Shown in pieces: positions 1 through 10,801 of a DNA stretch of 64,000 bases. The translations under genes were made by a program, and so were the position numbers. A model generated the notes under the pieces. It did not search any database. It was not told where the DNA came from and was given only the letters and a program-made list of their open reading frames with translations. Every line of letters starts with the position of its first letter. The first letter of the stretch is position 1. Source of the stretch: Micropterix aruncella (taxonomy: Eukaryota > Arthropoda > Insecta > Lepidoptera > Micropterigidae); NCBI GenBank assembly GCA_944548615.1, contig OX155980.1:4848969-4912968 (forward strand). Direction: 5' to 3'.

Positions 1-725
1 TGGTGCGTTTCTGATATTTGAAGGGAGCTGGTTCCATAGTCTAGCTTCATGAACGGTGAAGGAATATGTTAAAAACAGAATTATGAGTAGGAACTATTCT
101 GAACAATTATCAGTAGGAACTATAGAACGAGAACTAGTGTATTTATAATTATTTGTTGGTCTACATCGTTTTTCGGTCTAATTCGTTTTTTTTAATTAAA
201 TATTTGTGGTTAATTTATTTATCCATTTAGATACATGTATATTTCCGGAACTTACTCAATCAGTCCTTGAATTTGACACTAACACGATATATTTATGTTA
301 ACTTATTGACATTTGGACATTTAGACAACTACTTACTGATATTTGGACAGTTATGGTACCCTATGATACTCGGGAAGACTTAACGATTTCTAAAAATATG
401 ACACAATTCTTAATCGGTTTAGGCGTTTAGAAGTTATGGTGGAATAAAGAGTCGGAAAACATACATAGATGAAAGCTGAACACATTACACTCGTTTTGTG
501 TTGGGTAATAAAATCAAAAAGTAATGAACAAGGATTACACTTTTTACGGTATTTTGTACTTATAGGAAAAATCATCAATACTATATTAATAATTTATTGT
601 GTTCGTTTTCTCTGCCTCTGTTAGGCAGAGAATATGAATATATAATATGAATGAAGATAAATTTAACTACTTAATCGCCAACAAAAAAACTACTTTTAAA
701 ATGTGAATTTTTCTTGTCAAAGATC
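1..725. other. AT-rich stretch without recognisable gene
   Basis: No reading frame with recognisable protein similarity, RNA gene or clear element boundary is visible here. The composition is AT-rich like the background elsewhere in the window. Confidence 0.5.
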
Positions 726-770
726 TACGAACTCGTACGAACTCGTAGGAACTCGTAGGAACTCGTAGGA
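726..770. repeat. 10-bp tandem repeat (about 4 units)
   Basis: The unit acgaactcgt and its variant ggaactcgta repeat about four times in direct succession. The next bases contain the inverted form (cgagttcc near 781), so the tract could fold. It is a simple minisatellite with no coding content. Confidence 0.8.
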
Positions 771-820
771 TATAGAACTACGAGTTCCGAGATAGGTGCT
801 TATCGGCTCGGTACAATACG

Positions 821-1583
821 CAGGGGCGGATCTATATAAGGGCTTTTTGGGCTGCAGCCCAGGGCTTCGTTGATATAAAGGGCACCAGCCTCAATTGAAA
901 ATAATGGACAATATTCAGAATTAAAAAACAAAATCTCAAATTTTCAAAAATCCTGTCATAAAGTTGGCAACCCTGAGATCAAATTCTCGCATCTATTCCG
1001 GGGGACTCCCCGCCGCTTGTTTTCAGTGTATTTTCTCGCAAACGCAGTCATTCGCAGCGAACAAGCTTCATGTATTAATTTCTCGGGGGATGGGGCGGAC
1101 CGCTAGCGACAAATTCTTTTGCAATACCTTTTTTTAAAAATGTTTATTCATAGAAATAACATCAATGTTATTCATAGAAATAACATCATCAGTTGAGTTC
1201 CTACCACCGAGGCTAGTGCCCTGTCAATAGGTAAGTAGTAATGAATGTTTGTATAAATTTTACTTATATTAACTAGCTTTACAAATAATATTACTACTTG
1301 CTTAATTAGGCTACTAATTAAGATATTATAACAATTAGTATTAATGTTGTTTTGTCTTTTTAGTGAAAAGTTAAATGTTTGTGTGTGTCAGTTGTGTTTG
1401 TGTGTGTGTCATATTAAACAAATAAAATATTGTATGGTCCTCTTTCTTTATATATCGTGTACCTAGAGACCTGGACATCATTATCGAAAACAGTTTTTTG
1501 GCAAAATGGCAATTAGTTGATTAATTAGGCAGGCCCCCAAGTAATATTAGCCCAGGGCCCCACAAACGCACGGTCCGCCCTTG
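821..1583. mobile_element. Non-autonomous hAT-type transposon
   Basis: The element starts CAGGGGCGGATC and ends GGTCCGCCCTTG, an imperfect terminal inverted repeat of the CAGGG type usual for hAT elements. It is flanked by a perfect 8-bp direct repeat ACAATACG (813-820 and 1584-1591), the target duplication length of hAT. At 763 bp it carries no transposase frame, so it would depend on a transposase supplied elsewhere. The interior is AT-rich, with a duplicated short motif (tattcatagaaataacatca) near 1144-1185. Confidence 0.85.
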
Positions 1584-2192
1584 ACAATACGGATGATATT
1601 TATTCGATTTTATGCGTAAGAAACGATTTTATGCTTACGTGTGTTTCACACATCCGTTGCGAAACACACATAAACGCTATATTCGAAACATACGATATTT
1701 TATTTCATAAACTTAATTAACTTCCAAAAGCATAGTATATACAAATAGAGTTGTCAACTACAACGGGCGAACCTGTCACCTCAGGCAGTTTTAACGATTG
1801 GTCGTTCTATCTCCCGTGAAGTGAGCGCAGAGGACAAAACAGTCCACCGTCAAGCTCCGCCACATGCCCGTAAGAGGCCAACACCTTATCCGCGAACCAG
1901 GTATGTTACCCAGCGGGCTTACACTCACGCCCTTACTTCCAATTGCGACCAGATTACTCTGGTCTCTCGACTGGTTACGAGTTCGAGGTCGCTTGCGCGG
2001 TCCTCTCCCTTACGAAGCGGTGAAACGGTGTAAACCGAATCTATCGCGGACCACGGCATCCTTTGCCCGGCTGTTCACCCAGGATCGGGTAGCCGATGGT
2101 CGTTTCAAAAGCAGTCGCCGTAAGGTCCGCAACCACCCCCGCTCTATAGGAAACAGTACTGCTTCCAGACTCCCCCGACTGTTAGTCAGAGT

Positions 2193-2951
2193 TGACTTTT
2201 GACTTTGGACTTGCCGATGACCCCCGGTGCGCCTGTGGGTATGGTCGCCAAACTGCGGAACACGTAATTTGGTCTTGCCCAATTCTAGCGGCTGCACGGG
2301 AGAAATTGATGGATGCAGTGGGCGCGTGCGTTGGGCGTTCTCCGATTTGGTACCCGGATTTGGTCAGTTGTAGGAGCTGCTTCCAGTCGTTTGGCGAGTT
2401 TGTGGGGCTCTGGGTGGCTTCTTGGGAAAGCATGAGGCTTCGGGATACCCCCCAGGGGGTACCCTCTTCCTTGGTGGCGTGATTCGGCGGCTACTTCCAG
2501 CCCGAAGTGCCCGTCTTTGTGTCCGTCTCTTTACCGCCCCGAGGGGCGTTTCGTTCTTTGCAGGATCCAGGGATTCCTCCCCCCCGTGGCTGCTCCGAGA
2601 CCTGCCCACGGACAGCGCGCCTTCACGTTCATTGTTCTGGAGCGTCCTCTACCCCGCTTACCGGCTCCTAAATTTATGATATTGTTATTTCTTTTCTCGT
2701 TATATTATGTGTAATATTTTGTAAAATTTTTTTTTTTTTTGTAAATAAGTTTTATTTTTGAATAAATGGGTTCTCGGGGCGGTACGGGGGGGGTGGTTTA
2801 CCCTATTTCACCCCCTGCGCGTTTTACCCTTCTGGTACGCGCAGGGTTGTCGTAGCACGACATCCCGGGCAGACAAGACGACCCTCGTCGTTATAACTGC
2901 CCGGGCGGTGGGCGGGGTTTGCTGCCCTCACCTATCGCCTTGAAACTCTTA
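2193..2951 (+). mobile_element. 5'-truncated non-LTR retrotransposon (LINE) nested in family A
   Basis: This 759-bp segment interrupts the family A copy and is flanked by a perfect 15-bp direct repeat actgttagtcagagt (2178-2192 and 2952-2966). That sequence occurs once at the same place in uninterrupted copies, for example near 9115, so it is a target-site duplication. The insert begins inside a coding region for a LINE C-terminus and continues into a GC-rich 3' UTR with an internal T tract. There is no poly(A) tail at its 3' end, as in some R1/R2-type LINEs. The 5' truncation, long duplication and retained 3' end indicate target-primed reverse transcription. Confidence 0.88.
2195..2482 (+). 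pseudogene. C-terminal fragment of LINE ORF2 with CCHC knuckle
   Basis: The frame reads directly into a cysteine/histidine motif CACGYGRQTAEHVIWSCP (C-x-C-x8-H-x4-C), the C-terminal zinc-knuckle typical of R1/TRAS/Jockey-type LINE ORF2 proteins. About 75 more residues follow before the stop at about 2482. The reverse transcriptase and endonuclease domains are absent because the insertion is 5' truncated, so the fragment cannot encode a working enzyme. The frame has no start codon of its own in the element; the apparent ATG uses the junction base. The clade (R1-like or Jockey-like) is not settled from this short piece. Confidence 0.75.
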
Positions 2952-3169
2952 ACTGTTAGTCAGAGTACACAATCGATTGGCTTATGCCGCACGGTGCGCA
3001 GACCGTCCAGGAGCGCCAGAAGTTTGATTCCTAGCCCTAAGGCCATATTCCTGCCCGGGCTCGAAATTCATGCGTGGAGGCCGCAGGATGGTTGTTGACC
3101 CGTGAGTGTGACCAACCCTGAACAAAATTGGTCTTCGTGGCCAAATCAGCAAGGGCCCATTAGCTCCCA

Positions 3170-4738
3170 CATAATATAAACAGATCGATCTGTGGGGTAT
3201 TAATCGAATCTATTACATTATATAGTTCGAGTATGAGACTAATTCTACCCAAAAGTAATACAAAATAAAATTGCTCGAGGAACTACAGCCATCTGTCCAA
3301 ACACTGGTACTATTTCCGATACAAAAACCACGCTACGACAACTTGCTTACATAATCATTCACAAAGCGACCGGTAGAGCACGCAATAAAGATATGTTATT
3401 CATTTCAAACATAATTTTAAAAAAATATTTATTAAAGTTAAATGGCAGGAAAAAATATTTAATTAATTTATAATTACTAAAGTATTACTAAATATACAGC
3501 GAAATATAAGTAAAAGTCAACATAGTAATAGGAACATTGCCATCTGGCGGTCGTTTCATCAATGATTTGGTAACGCCTGAGCATACGTATCTCATCTCAT
3601 TTCATATGCAGTTGCAGTTGCCGGCTCGTCCAATAGAGGGCGACTAATTTATTGAAAAAATGTAAAAAAAAACGAATAGGATCTTGCATTCTTTTTATTA
3701 CACCATCACTAAATATGAAAAACCAATGTAATATAGAAGTGTTCGATTTGTAATCATTATTACCGATAGTATATAGTAAAAATGCAGAAATATGAAAGAG
3801 TTTTCACAAAACGTCCAGTCAGTCGCTGTGATATCTTGAATTTTATATAACCTACGTCAAATATCATTTTATTTATTTTATTTATTCATTGTAGTAATGC
3901 AAGTACCTACCTATGTTATGTGTGTAATCTTTTTAACGTTGAGTCAAGTCACGAGGGAGAGCGTAATCAGGGTTTTCATCTAGTAGTCCAGTCAAGTTTT
4001 CTGAAAAACGATCTTTAAGTAGCAAACCGTGTAACTTTTGGGCAACAGGTATTTTTCATGCTGAATCCGCAAGTGCCGGTTGCCCAAGCGAAATCCTTAC
4101 CGGAAGGAGATGTCCAAGACAGCGGTCAATATGGCGTCGAAACCCGAAATCGGCGCTGTAGAGCTCCCCCCCCCCCCCCCCCCTTGACATAGGGACGCGT
4201 CCAAAATGACTAGATGTATATTCATGAGCATAGGGAATTTAAAAATACAACACAAAAAGCATTGGTCCGGTTTTTAAAGATGGCGGTCAATATGGCGCCA
4301 GTAAAATCGAGTGTGACGTGCCTCGATATGTTTTTAAACATGAGAATTAAAAAAAACTCTTAACCTCTAGAGCCCCAATCGGCCGATATCGGCCACAACA
4401 CGATTCAGCGTGACGGCCCCGTTTTAATTTTATTTTAATTTAATTTGTTTTATTATGTTAAAATGTTTTATTTTATTAATGGCTACAGTGGTTTGGCAGT
4501 AATTAATGTTTTGGTGAGACAGTGTCATAATTCATTTTTTTTTACTAATTTTTACTATTTTTTTTTGGGACATCAACTTGTTAAGGGGACCCGAGGCCTG
4601 AAGGGTTAAACAACGTTAAGCTAAATTTTAATTCAAATCTTTCCGAAAATGGAACAAACAAGCGCCTTGTTCGGCAACAAAAGCTTACAGAAACTAAAGA
4701 AGGTTACTGTGTGTCTCCAGAATAAAGATAGATTCCTT
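3170..4738. other. Intergenic/intronic AT-rich stretch
   Basis: No gene is recognised. There is a poly(C) run near 4168-4183 and a segment near 4100-4300 containing ggcggtcaatatggcg twice. Part of that segment (gaaacccgaaatcggcg) recurs in inverted, diverged form near 6360-6400 (cgattcgggtttcggcgcc). These look like old, unclassified dispersed repeats. Confidence 0.4.
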
Positions 4739-5880
4739 TGTATTGTATTGTATTCCAGGAAGTAATGAGTTTTATTCAAGGGACGTTTGCTTTCCTACAA
4801 ACGTCCCTTGCATGCAGTTGCAGTTGTTTGAGTTACAAAACCCTTTACAGTGGCAAACAACAACTTCCTGGCACGTCTTAGGAATAGGATGTATCGTTAT
4901 GATAAGTGAAATAATTTGCTCTTCATCAGTCGCAATTTTCAAGGAGCGAAACCCTTGGATATTTTCCTCGCAGTTACAGCTTTTATAGATTGTGACGATC
5001 GATCAAACACTATGCTAACTTCCTGGTAATTAAATTCATGACTCAATACTCTTTTAGTTAAGCAGTCAGCGTAAGCATCGAATGTCTCAGCTACAAGCGG
5101 GCGGACCAAAGGCAATACAAACGCCCTCACAGCAATTATGAGAATTGAGACAGAATTTTGGGTTTACAAGTAGATGTTTTGGGCATGATATTACCTTTAC
5201 AATTTCCTTCACCAGTGAAGCCTTTTTTGCTGTTCGTAGCTCTCCGTCCACCGAAGCTAACGATATGCTAGCCTCGCTGAGCTCATGCTTCAGTTTTTTA
5301 TAGATCAATATTCCTTCCTCCGACGATGAAGAAGGAATATTGAATATCGCCGCATATGAATGCGGCGATCAAAACCCGCAAAAAGTCTCCGTCAGTCTGG
5401 AAAACTTGTTTTTTATTAGATCTTTGAGAAGTATTCTCCTTGTAAAGATCACCTAAAGTGAGTGCCTTGTTTTTATGTAATGTTGCATGGTAGCTAACTG
5501 TAAATGAGTCACTTTTTTGGTTTCTTACAAGCCTTTGACGCATAAAGTCTTGAGCTAATTCTACAACACGTTGTTTTGCAGACAGAAGAGCGACAGAAAT
5601 CTTAAACGTGGCTATATCTTTAGAGGATACATTGCCCACTACTGTGCAAAGTCCATTCACAGCGCCAAAGTTCTATGTTTCCATCACCTGTAAAATTGTC
5701 ACAGACACGTATTTCTTCTATAGGACGAGTTGCACTTGATGCCTTTGTCAACGAAGTGTACGTTTGCTCTAATTCTCCAATAATGAGACAATGCCCAGCG
5801 ATGAAGTATTCTGACGTACTGCCTTATGCCAGAATGCCATCCGAAGCAGTTGTACAGGTGACAATAGCCCATTCCTGAGC
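4739..5880 (-). pseudogene. Decayed copy of an uncharacterised animal protein family with Cys-rich C-terminus
   Basis: Three minus-strand frames join in order: 5660-5298 (120 aa), 5308-5087 (73 aa) and 5130-4939 (63 aa). A further piece near 4890-4780 reads VCHCKGFCNSNNCNCMQGT. From memory the order matches a widespread uncharacterised family. Shared features are a basic region followed by a frame with LASVDGELRTAKKASL, then AETFDAYADCL and SIVFDRS, then a C-terminal C-x-C-rich tail. Upstream of 5660 the similarity seems to continue in another frame to about 5880 (for example SSATRPIEEIRVCDNFTGD). At least three frameshifts and several stops break it, and no introns are apparent, so it may be a retrocopy or part of a mobile element. 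Function unknown. Confidence 0.5.
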
Positions 5881-6480
5881 ATGATCGTGATCTACCTGAG
5901 AAAACTTCTTCTAGTCCTTAGCACAGCGAAGTCACCAGAGTGATATACCCAACCTATACTTCGGGTGGCAACTGATTCATGTCTGCAACATAGACAGAGA
6001 GGGAATTCAAGTAGTTCCATGACCATACAAAACTATGCATGTCTAAAGAAGCATGCCTGAAAGAGCGTCGAGCACTTCCAGCCACAGGTCGAAGTGCTAC
6101 CGACCTTTTATCACAAAAGTTTGAAGTGATGAAAAATAGTAATGAGGATTAGTTCCGAAATACATGAGAATCTTCTAATATAATTAATGCAAATGAAATA
6201 ATGCAAATGCAAATTTATTTTTAAACCTAAAACCCTAATTTTTTTTAAATATAGAAATAAAAAACGTAATCAATGTTAATTACAGTGTATTCCTCACGAT
6301 TAAAAACCTATTCCTAATCGTTTTGAATGTATCCTTATGTAAAATGGGGGTTTACATCCCCGATTCGGGTTTCGGCGCCATATAGCCGGCCATTTTAGAT
6401 ATCCCTATCTATTAAAGCATATTGTCATTATTTTCTAAATCCAATAGTACCTAATATAATTTAGTTTATTTTTTTGTTGG
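5881..6480. other. No gene seen; old repeat fragments
   Basis: AT-rich sequence with no conserved frame. A short segment near 6340-6410 is an inverted, diverged counterpart of the one near 4100-4150. Confidence 0.4.
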
Positions 6481-6483
6481 TAA

Positions 6484-6645
6484 GCTAATTAGACATAATT
6501 AATGTAGCGTTGTATGTTTCCCGAAGATCAAATAAATAAATAAATATCAATCATGGGATACGCCACTTGAAGAAGAAGAATTTTACCTGACGATGCGAAG
6601 GTCCAAGAGAGCGTTTTCTGGCGCGCACTGGAAATCAGCTTGAAA
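6484..6645 (+). repeat. Left copy of a direct repeat flanking a family A element, with LINE-like tail
   Basis: The segment contains tgtatgtttcccgaagatc followed by an (AAAT)n tail, then a block including gcgaaggtccaagagagcg and ending cagcttgaa. The same order recurs at 7387-7570. The (AAAT)n-ended part looks like the 3' end of a truncated LINE. The two copies bracket the family A element at 6651-7277. Confidence 0.7.
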
Positions 6646-6650
6646 CATTT

Positions 6651-7277
6651 GTGGTTGTCGACTACAACGGGCGAACCCGTCACCCGAGGAAGTTTTAACG
6701 TTAATCATCGTATCATCTACCGGGAGGTAAGCTTAGAAGACTTTGAGGACGATACAAATCTACCGTCCAGCAAAAACCACGAACCCGCCAGATGCCAACG
6801 CCTTACGACGAGGCACTACGAAGGTAAACCAGTGGGGCCACCTTGCCCCTTGACTATATACATGTTTTCGGCCAAATTTCTCCGGCCTCTCGACTGGTTA
6901 TGGGTTCGACTCGAGGTCGCTTGCGCGGTCCTCTCCCTTGGGTAGCGCTGATTCGGTGTCTACCGAATCTATCAGACCACGGCATCCTTTGCCTGGCTCT
7001 TCACCCAGTATCGGGTAGCCGATTGGTAGTTTTAAGAGCAGTTGCCGTAAGGTTAACAACTACCCTCTCTCTATAAGAAACAAAGCCGTGTCCAGACTCA
7101 ACCGGCTATCAGTCGGAATGCACAGTCAATTGGCTGACTGAAAACTGGCTGATTGAAAACTGGCCCGCAGGCCAGTTTTCAGCCAGAGTCCAGAGATGGG
7201 TGTTGGCCCGTGAGTTTGGTCGACCCTAACACACACGGGTCTTAGTAGCCTAACTGCAACAAGGACCATTAGCTCCC
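6651..7277 (+). mobile_element. Family A retroposon-like element, copy 2
   Basis: Starts at ggttgtcgactacaacggg and ends accattagctccc, as in the other copies. It is more diverged than the copy at 8668. Inside it, near 7130-7180, is a local duplication of the phrase ctgattgaaaactggc. No convincing target duplication is visible at its exact ends. The reading frames in it are not conserved among copies, so I do not treat them as genes. Confidence 0.75.
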
Positions 7278-7386
7278 TAAATAATTTAATTCGATTAAAT
7301 TTTGATAATTGTCGCATAAGAAAATAATGTAAGACTACATACAGTAGGTAGGAGACGCTTAATCGGCCAGCGAAACATTGTAGTAA

Positions 7387-7570
7387 TATAATTATACATC
7401 ATTAATGTAGCTCTGTATGTTTCCCGAAGATCAAATAAATAAATAAATAAATGAGAATCATGGGAGGGACGAATTTTGCCTGACGCTGCAAAGGCATCGA
7501 CATAAATATATCGATGTGCGAAGGTCCGAGGGAGCGTTTCCTGGTGCAAACTATAAATCAGCTTGAAGCA
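7387..7570 (+). repeat. Right copy of the direct repeat flanking the family A element
   Basis: Shares tgtatgtttcccgaagatc plus (AAAT)n, then gaatcatggga, cctgacg and gcgaaggtccgagggagcg, with 6484-6645. It differs by an extra block containing tatcgatgtgcg. Either a segmental duplication or two insertions of the same composite repeat would explain it. Confidence 0.7.
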
Positions 7571-8640
7571 GTAGGTATCGTTGGGTTCCGAGCATTAATT
7601 ATCTCGTTTAGGAATTATAATATAAGCAGGCCGTAGGACTTGGGATATAGGCGGCCGTCCGGGGTGGCGATGACGCTTGACGAAGGACTTAATTTATTTT
7701 ATTAGTCTGTCGGTCGTGCCACTTGAGACGTTTTGTTGATTTTAATGGCCACATCCGGCGCTGACACTGGCGACAGGCTGTCTGGCGAATCGCCTCCGTA
7801 TCCTGGGAAGTCGCGTATTAGAAAGACAGGGTTCTTCAACAGTTTTAATTCCGTCCGAAACCATGCTTCTAAGTCATACTGAAGAACAAGAGCAAGAGAT
7901 AATTGCGGTTATTTCCTTCATTAAACTTATTAAAAGCAAGCGTTTCGTAATATTTATAAATCGTGATCACGCGTAAGCAAGTTCATAAGCAAGAATCAAC
8001 GAATCAACGAAATCAGTCGACAGGCCATTTAGAACGGCCTGTGACGTCTTCCACTAGGCCTTTTGCCTTTTCGTGGGGCTTCTCTTGAATCGGGCCCATA
8101 GGCCCGGCTTTCATGAGTATGGCGTCTCAGGGCTATTCAAACTGAGGCAGACTTCAATATGTATGCTACTCTCGAGGCACGAGGCAGGTCTGTTTGAAGG
8201 ACCATATTCAGCAGCATGGTGTTCTCCTCCTTCGTGCCGATTTGGCACGAGCGAACGAGTTTCAGCAGCTGAATTACGTTCAACAAGACCAGCTCGTCGC
8301 TCTCGAGGCAGCGCATCTCGTCCAGGTATTCTTCTGGATATTCTGGTTTTTCTGGCTGGGGTTGTGGGGGTGGTGTAATCGCACTTTCTTCGTCCGTTTG
8401 CGATCATAAGCAAGAACACCTATCCGAATGTATTTATATAAACATTCGTATGACTCGTATTATGACTAATATTTCACTTGTTTGAGCGTAATCAAGAATT
8501 TACAATCACACCAGCAAGTAAACAAGCAAGCAGGATAGAAGCGAAAAACGTCCAATTGACATGTCTTGTGGTTCTTCTGTTAACTAACGAGAAATGAAAG
8601 ATATTATGTCATTTTTTAAATATTATATGAACTAAACTCA
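7571..8640. other. No gene recognised; moderately GC-rich
   Basis: Between 8060 and 8410 both strands carry frames of about 100 codons. None has a recognisable motif, and the opposing frames are a by-product of local GC content. Short self-complementary stretches (for example aggccatttagaacggcct near 8021) are present. Confidence 0.4.
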
Positions 8641-8667
8641 AGAGACCACGGAAAGCGGACAACGCAA

Positions 8668-9340
8668 CTTGGGTTGTCGACTACAGCGGGCGAGCCCGTC
8701 ACCTCAGGAAGTTTTAACGATTAGTCGTTCTATCTCCCTGGAGTGAGCGCAGAAGACTTGAGGAAAAAACAGTCCACCACATACAGCTACGTCACAAGCC
8801 CGTAAGAGGCCAACGCCTTAACCGCGAGATAGCCAGGAGTATTACCCGGCGGGCCTACACTCACGCCCTTACTTCCAATTGTGACCAGATTAATCCAGTC
8901 CCTCGATTGGTTACGAGTTCGACGTCGCTTGCGCGGTCCTCTCCCTTACGAAGCGGTGAAACGATGTTTACCGAATCTATCGCGGACCACAGCGTCCTTT
9001 GCTCGGCTGTTCACCCAGGATCGGGTAGCCGATGGTCGTTTCAAGAGCAGTCGCCGTAAGGTCCGCAACCACCCCCGCTCTATAGGAAGCAGTACTGCTT
9101 TCAGACTCCCCCGACTGTTAGTCAGAGTGCACAGTCGATTGGCTTACGCCGCACGGTGCGCAGACCGTCCAGCAGCGCCAGAAGGTTGATTCCCAGGGGA
9201 AACTAACCATAAGGCCAGAGTCCTACCAAGGCACGCGCTTCATTCGTGGAGGCCGTCGGATAGGTGTTGACCCGTGAGTGTGACCAACCTTGAACAGAAT
9301 GGGTCTTCGTGGCCAACTCAGCAAGGGCCCATTAACTCCC
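8668..9340 (+). mobile_element. Family A retroposon-like element, copy 3, with target duplication
   Basis: This 673-bp copy is complete by comparison with the others. It is flanked by a perfect 14-bp direct repeat agcggacaacgcaa (8654-8667 and 9341-9354). The 3' end is gggcccattaactccc and there is no poly(A). The long duplication and the existence of a left-truncated copy (13458-13680) argue for retrotransposition with the right-hand end as the 3' end. It is the best reference copy of the family in the window. Confidence 0.85.
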
Positions 9341-9354
9341 AGCGGACAACGCAA

Positions 9355-10494
9355 TGTGGCGCGTCTTTCTAAAACTAACAAAAGTACTGGTGTCCGCTAG
9401 ATTACTAAACCATTTTTTTTCTGAAAATATTACAGACCGCCAAACTACGATATCTCATGACTGCTATTTCAGTAGCGTTAAATAATGCATTTTAAATGGT
9501 TGCTGGACCCTGTGATTTCGATCTCACATTAGCGACAAGCATTAGAAAAAGTTTCAAATCGACCCACCCATACGGCAATTTGGCGGGATTTCATCTTTAC
9601 AGGATAGTCAAAGAGCCCACTACAGACCCATTAAGATAGAAGTTTATTGTCTGAATAAATATAATATACCCTGCTGAGTAACCGCTAATTACACATTTTT
9701 TTGCTAGTTCACATGTTTTGTGCCACGTACATAGTATATCCGGGTGACATTTATCTGGAGTTGATTTATGTCGTATATACAATACAATACAATTTAGTTC
9801 TGCTCCAGTAGGTAGGCTTTCCTACACTTGAATGCGTCATTGCGTCTAAAATTTTAAGTAATGTAATTAATTGAGGAATATTAACTATCGTGATAGTTGT
9901 GACAATATACATTTTTTTGTAATTTGTAATCGGTTTGAAAACCATTGTTATAATTGCTGATCAAATAAAGAGCACAATGCCTGTAGCCTTAATTATTTAT
10001 ATTTTATTTTATTTTGGTTAAAATCATACAGCATAAAAAATAACATATAAGCATAATATATAACAGTAGTAAAGCCAATGATGTTTTAAATTATTTGGCA
10101 TATAAGGATTATAAAATATGCAATAATGTGATAGTCAGGAAAATATACCATATAATGTAAAATTAAAATTTATTTATTTGGAAAAGTATGTTTTTTATAA
10201 CAAATAGTTTTATTTATATATAAAACATTTGTCACAGGGATATCATAAAATCTGTCTTGTTGAAAAACCTTAGCGGTTTTATTAAAAAAATGGCGTATTG
10301 TGACACACATTTCTTTTACGATATCCTAATACAACTTCAGAGTTTTTACAAAATTTCAACACTATTAATCAATATTGTAAATTGACATTTCTTTCTTAAA
10401 TTTTACCGACGAATACCAGCTGTCGTGTAAACATCCTAACTGATCTAAGGTGGAATAAACAAATATCTGTATAAGACTAGCGATAGTAATACAC
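9355..10494. other. AT-rich, nothing recognised
   Basis: No conserved frame, RNA gene or clear repeat boundary is visible. Confidence 0.4.
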
Positions 10495-10801
10495 TGGGCG
10501 CGATTGCGTATCTTCGTGAACTAAAATCGGAAATTAGTCCCTGTGAACGAGACAGGGCAATACGCTTGAGCGGAATGTGAAATGAACAGTTGTCACTTTT
10601 TCGCATTAAAACTACCCACAAAAGGTAAAGTACCTGAATCTAACATCGCACGAAATGTGTTCAAATTTATTCGGACGAATAGTTGGACAGGTAGTTTATA
10701 TCGACGATCGTTCGTTTCATATTCCGCTCTAACGTATTGCTCTATCTCGTTCGGTTGAACTAATTACAGTTTTAGTTCACAAAAAAAAGCAATTGGGCCC
10801 A
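10495..10801. mobile_element. Family B MITE with ~100-bp terminal inverted repeats, copy 1
   Basis: The left end (tgggcgcgattgcgtatctt, then gtgaactaaaatcggaaatt) is mirrored by the right end (gttttagttcacaaaaa, then aattgggccca). Further in, the arms pair through gcaatacgct(t/a)gagcggaatg and cattccgctctaacgtattgc. The 307-bp element has no coding capacity. Related copies lie at 13682-13940, 43211-43486 and, as a half copy, 45535-45632. The superfamily is not identifiable because no clear target duplication is seen. Confidence 0.8.

Larger units (their letters stand above)
1747..3169 (+). mobile_element. Family A retroposon-like element, copy 1, split by a LINE
   Basis: The first part (1747-2192) and second part (2952-3169) align with the uninterrupted family A copies at 6651-7277 and 8668-9340. 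Family A starts near gttgtcgactacaacggg, is about 670 bp, is relatively GC-rich and ends gggcccattaactccc without a poly(A) tail. No long frame is conserved. One copy has a 14-bp target duplication and another is truncated only at its left side, both typical of target-primed retrotransposition. I do not recognise the family; SINE-like or a non-autonomous LINE derivative are the likeliest options. Confidence 0.75.

Noticed and set aside
1821..2202. Frames of 70-112 codons in family A copies
   Set aside because: Frames on both strands change or break between copies, so they follow the repeat sequence and not protein constraint.
8073..8419. Overlapping ~100-codon frames on both strands
   Set aside because: No motif; simultaneous open frames on both strands are explained by local composition.
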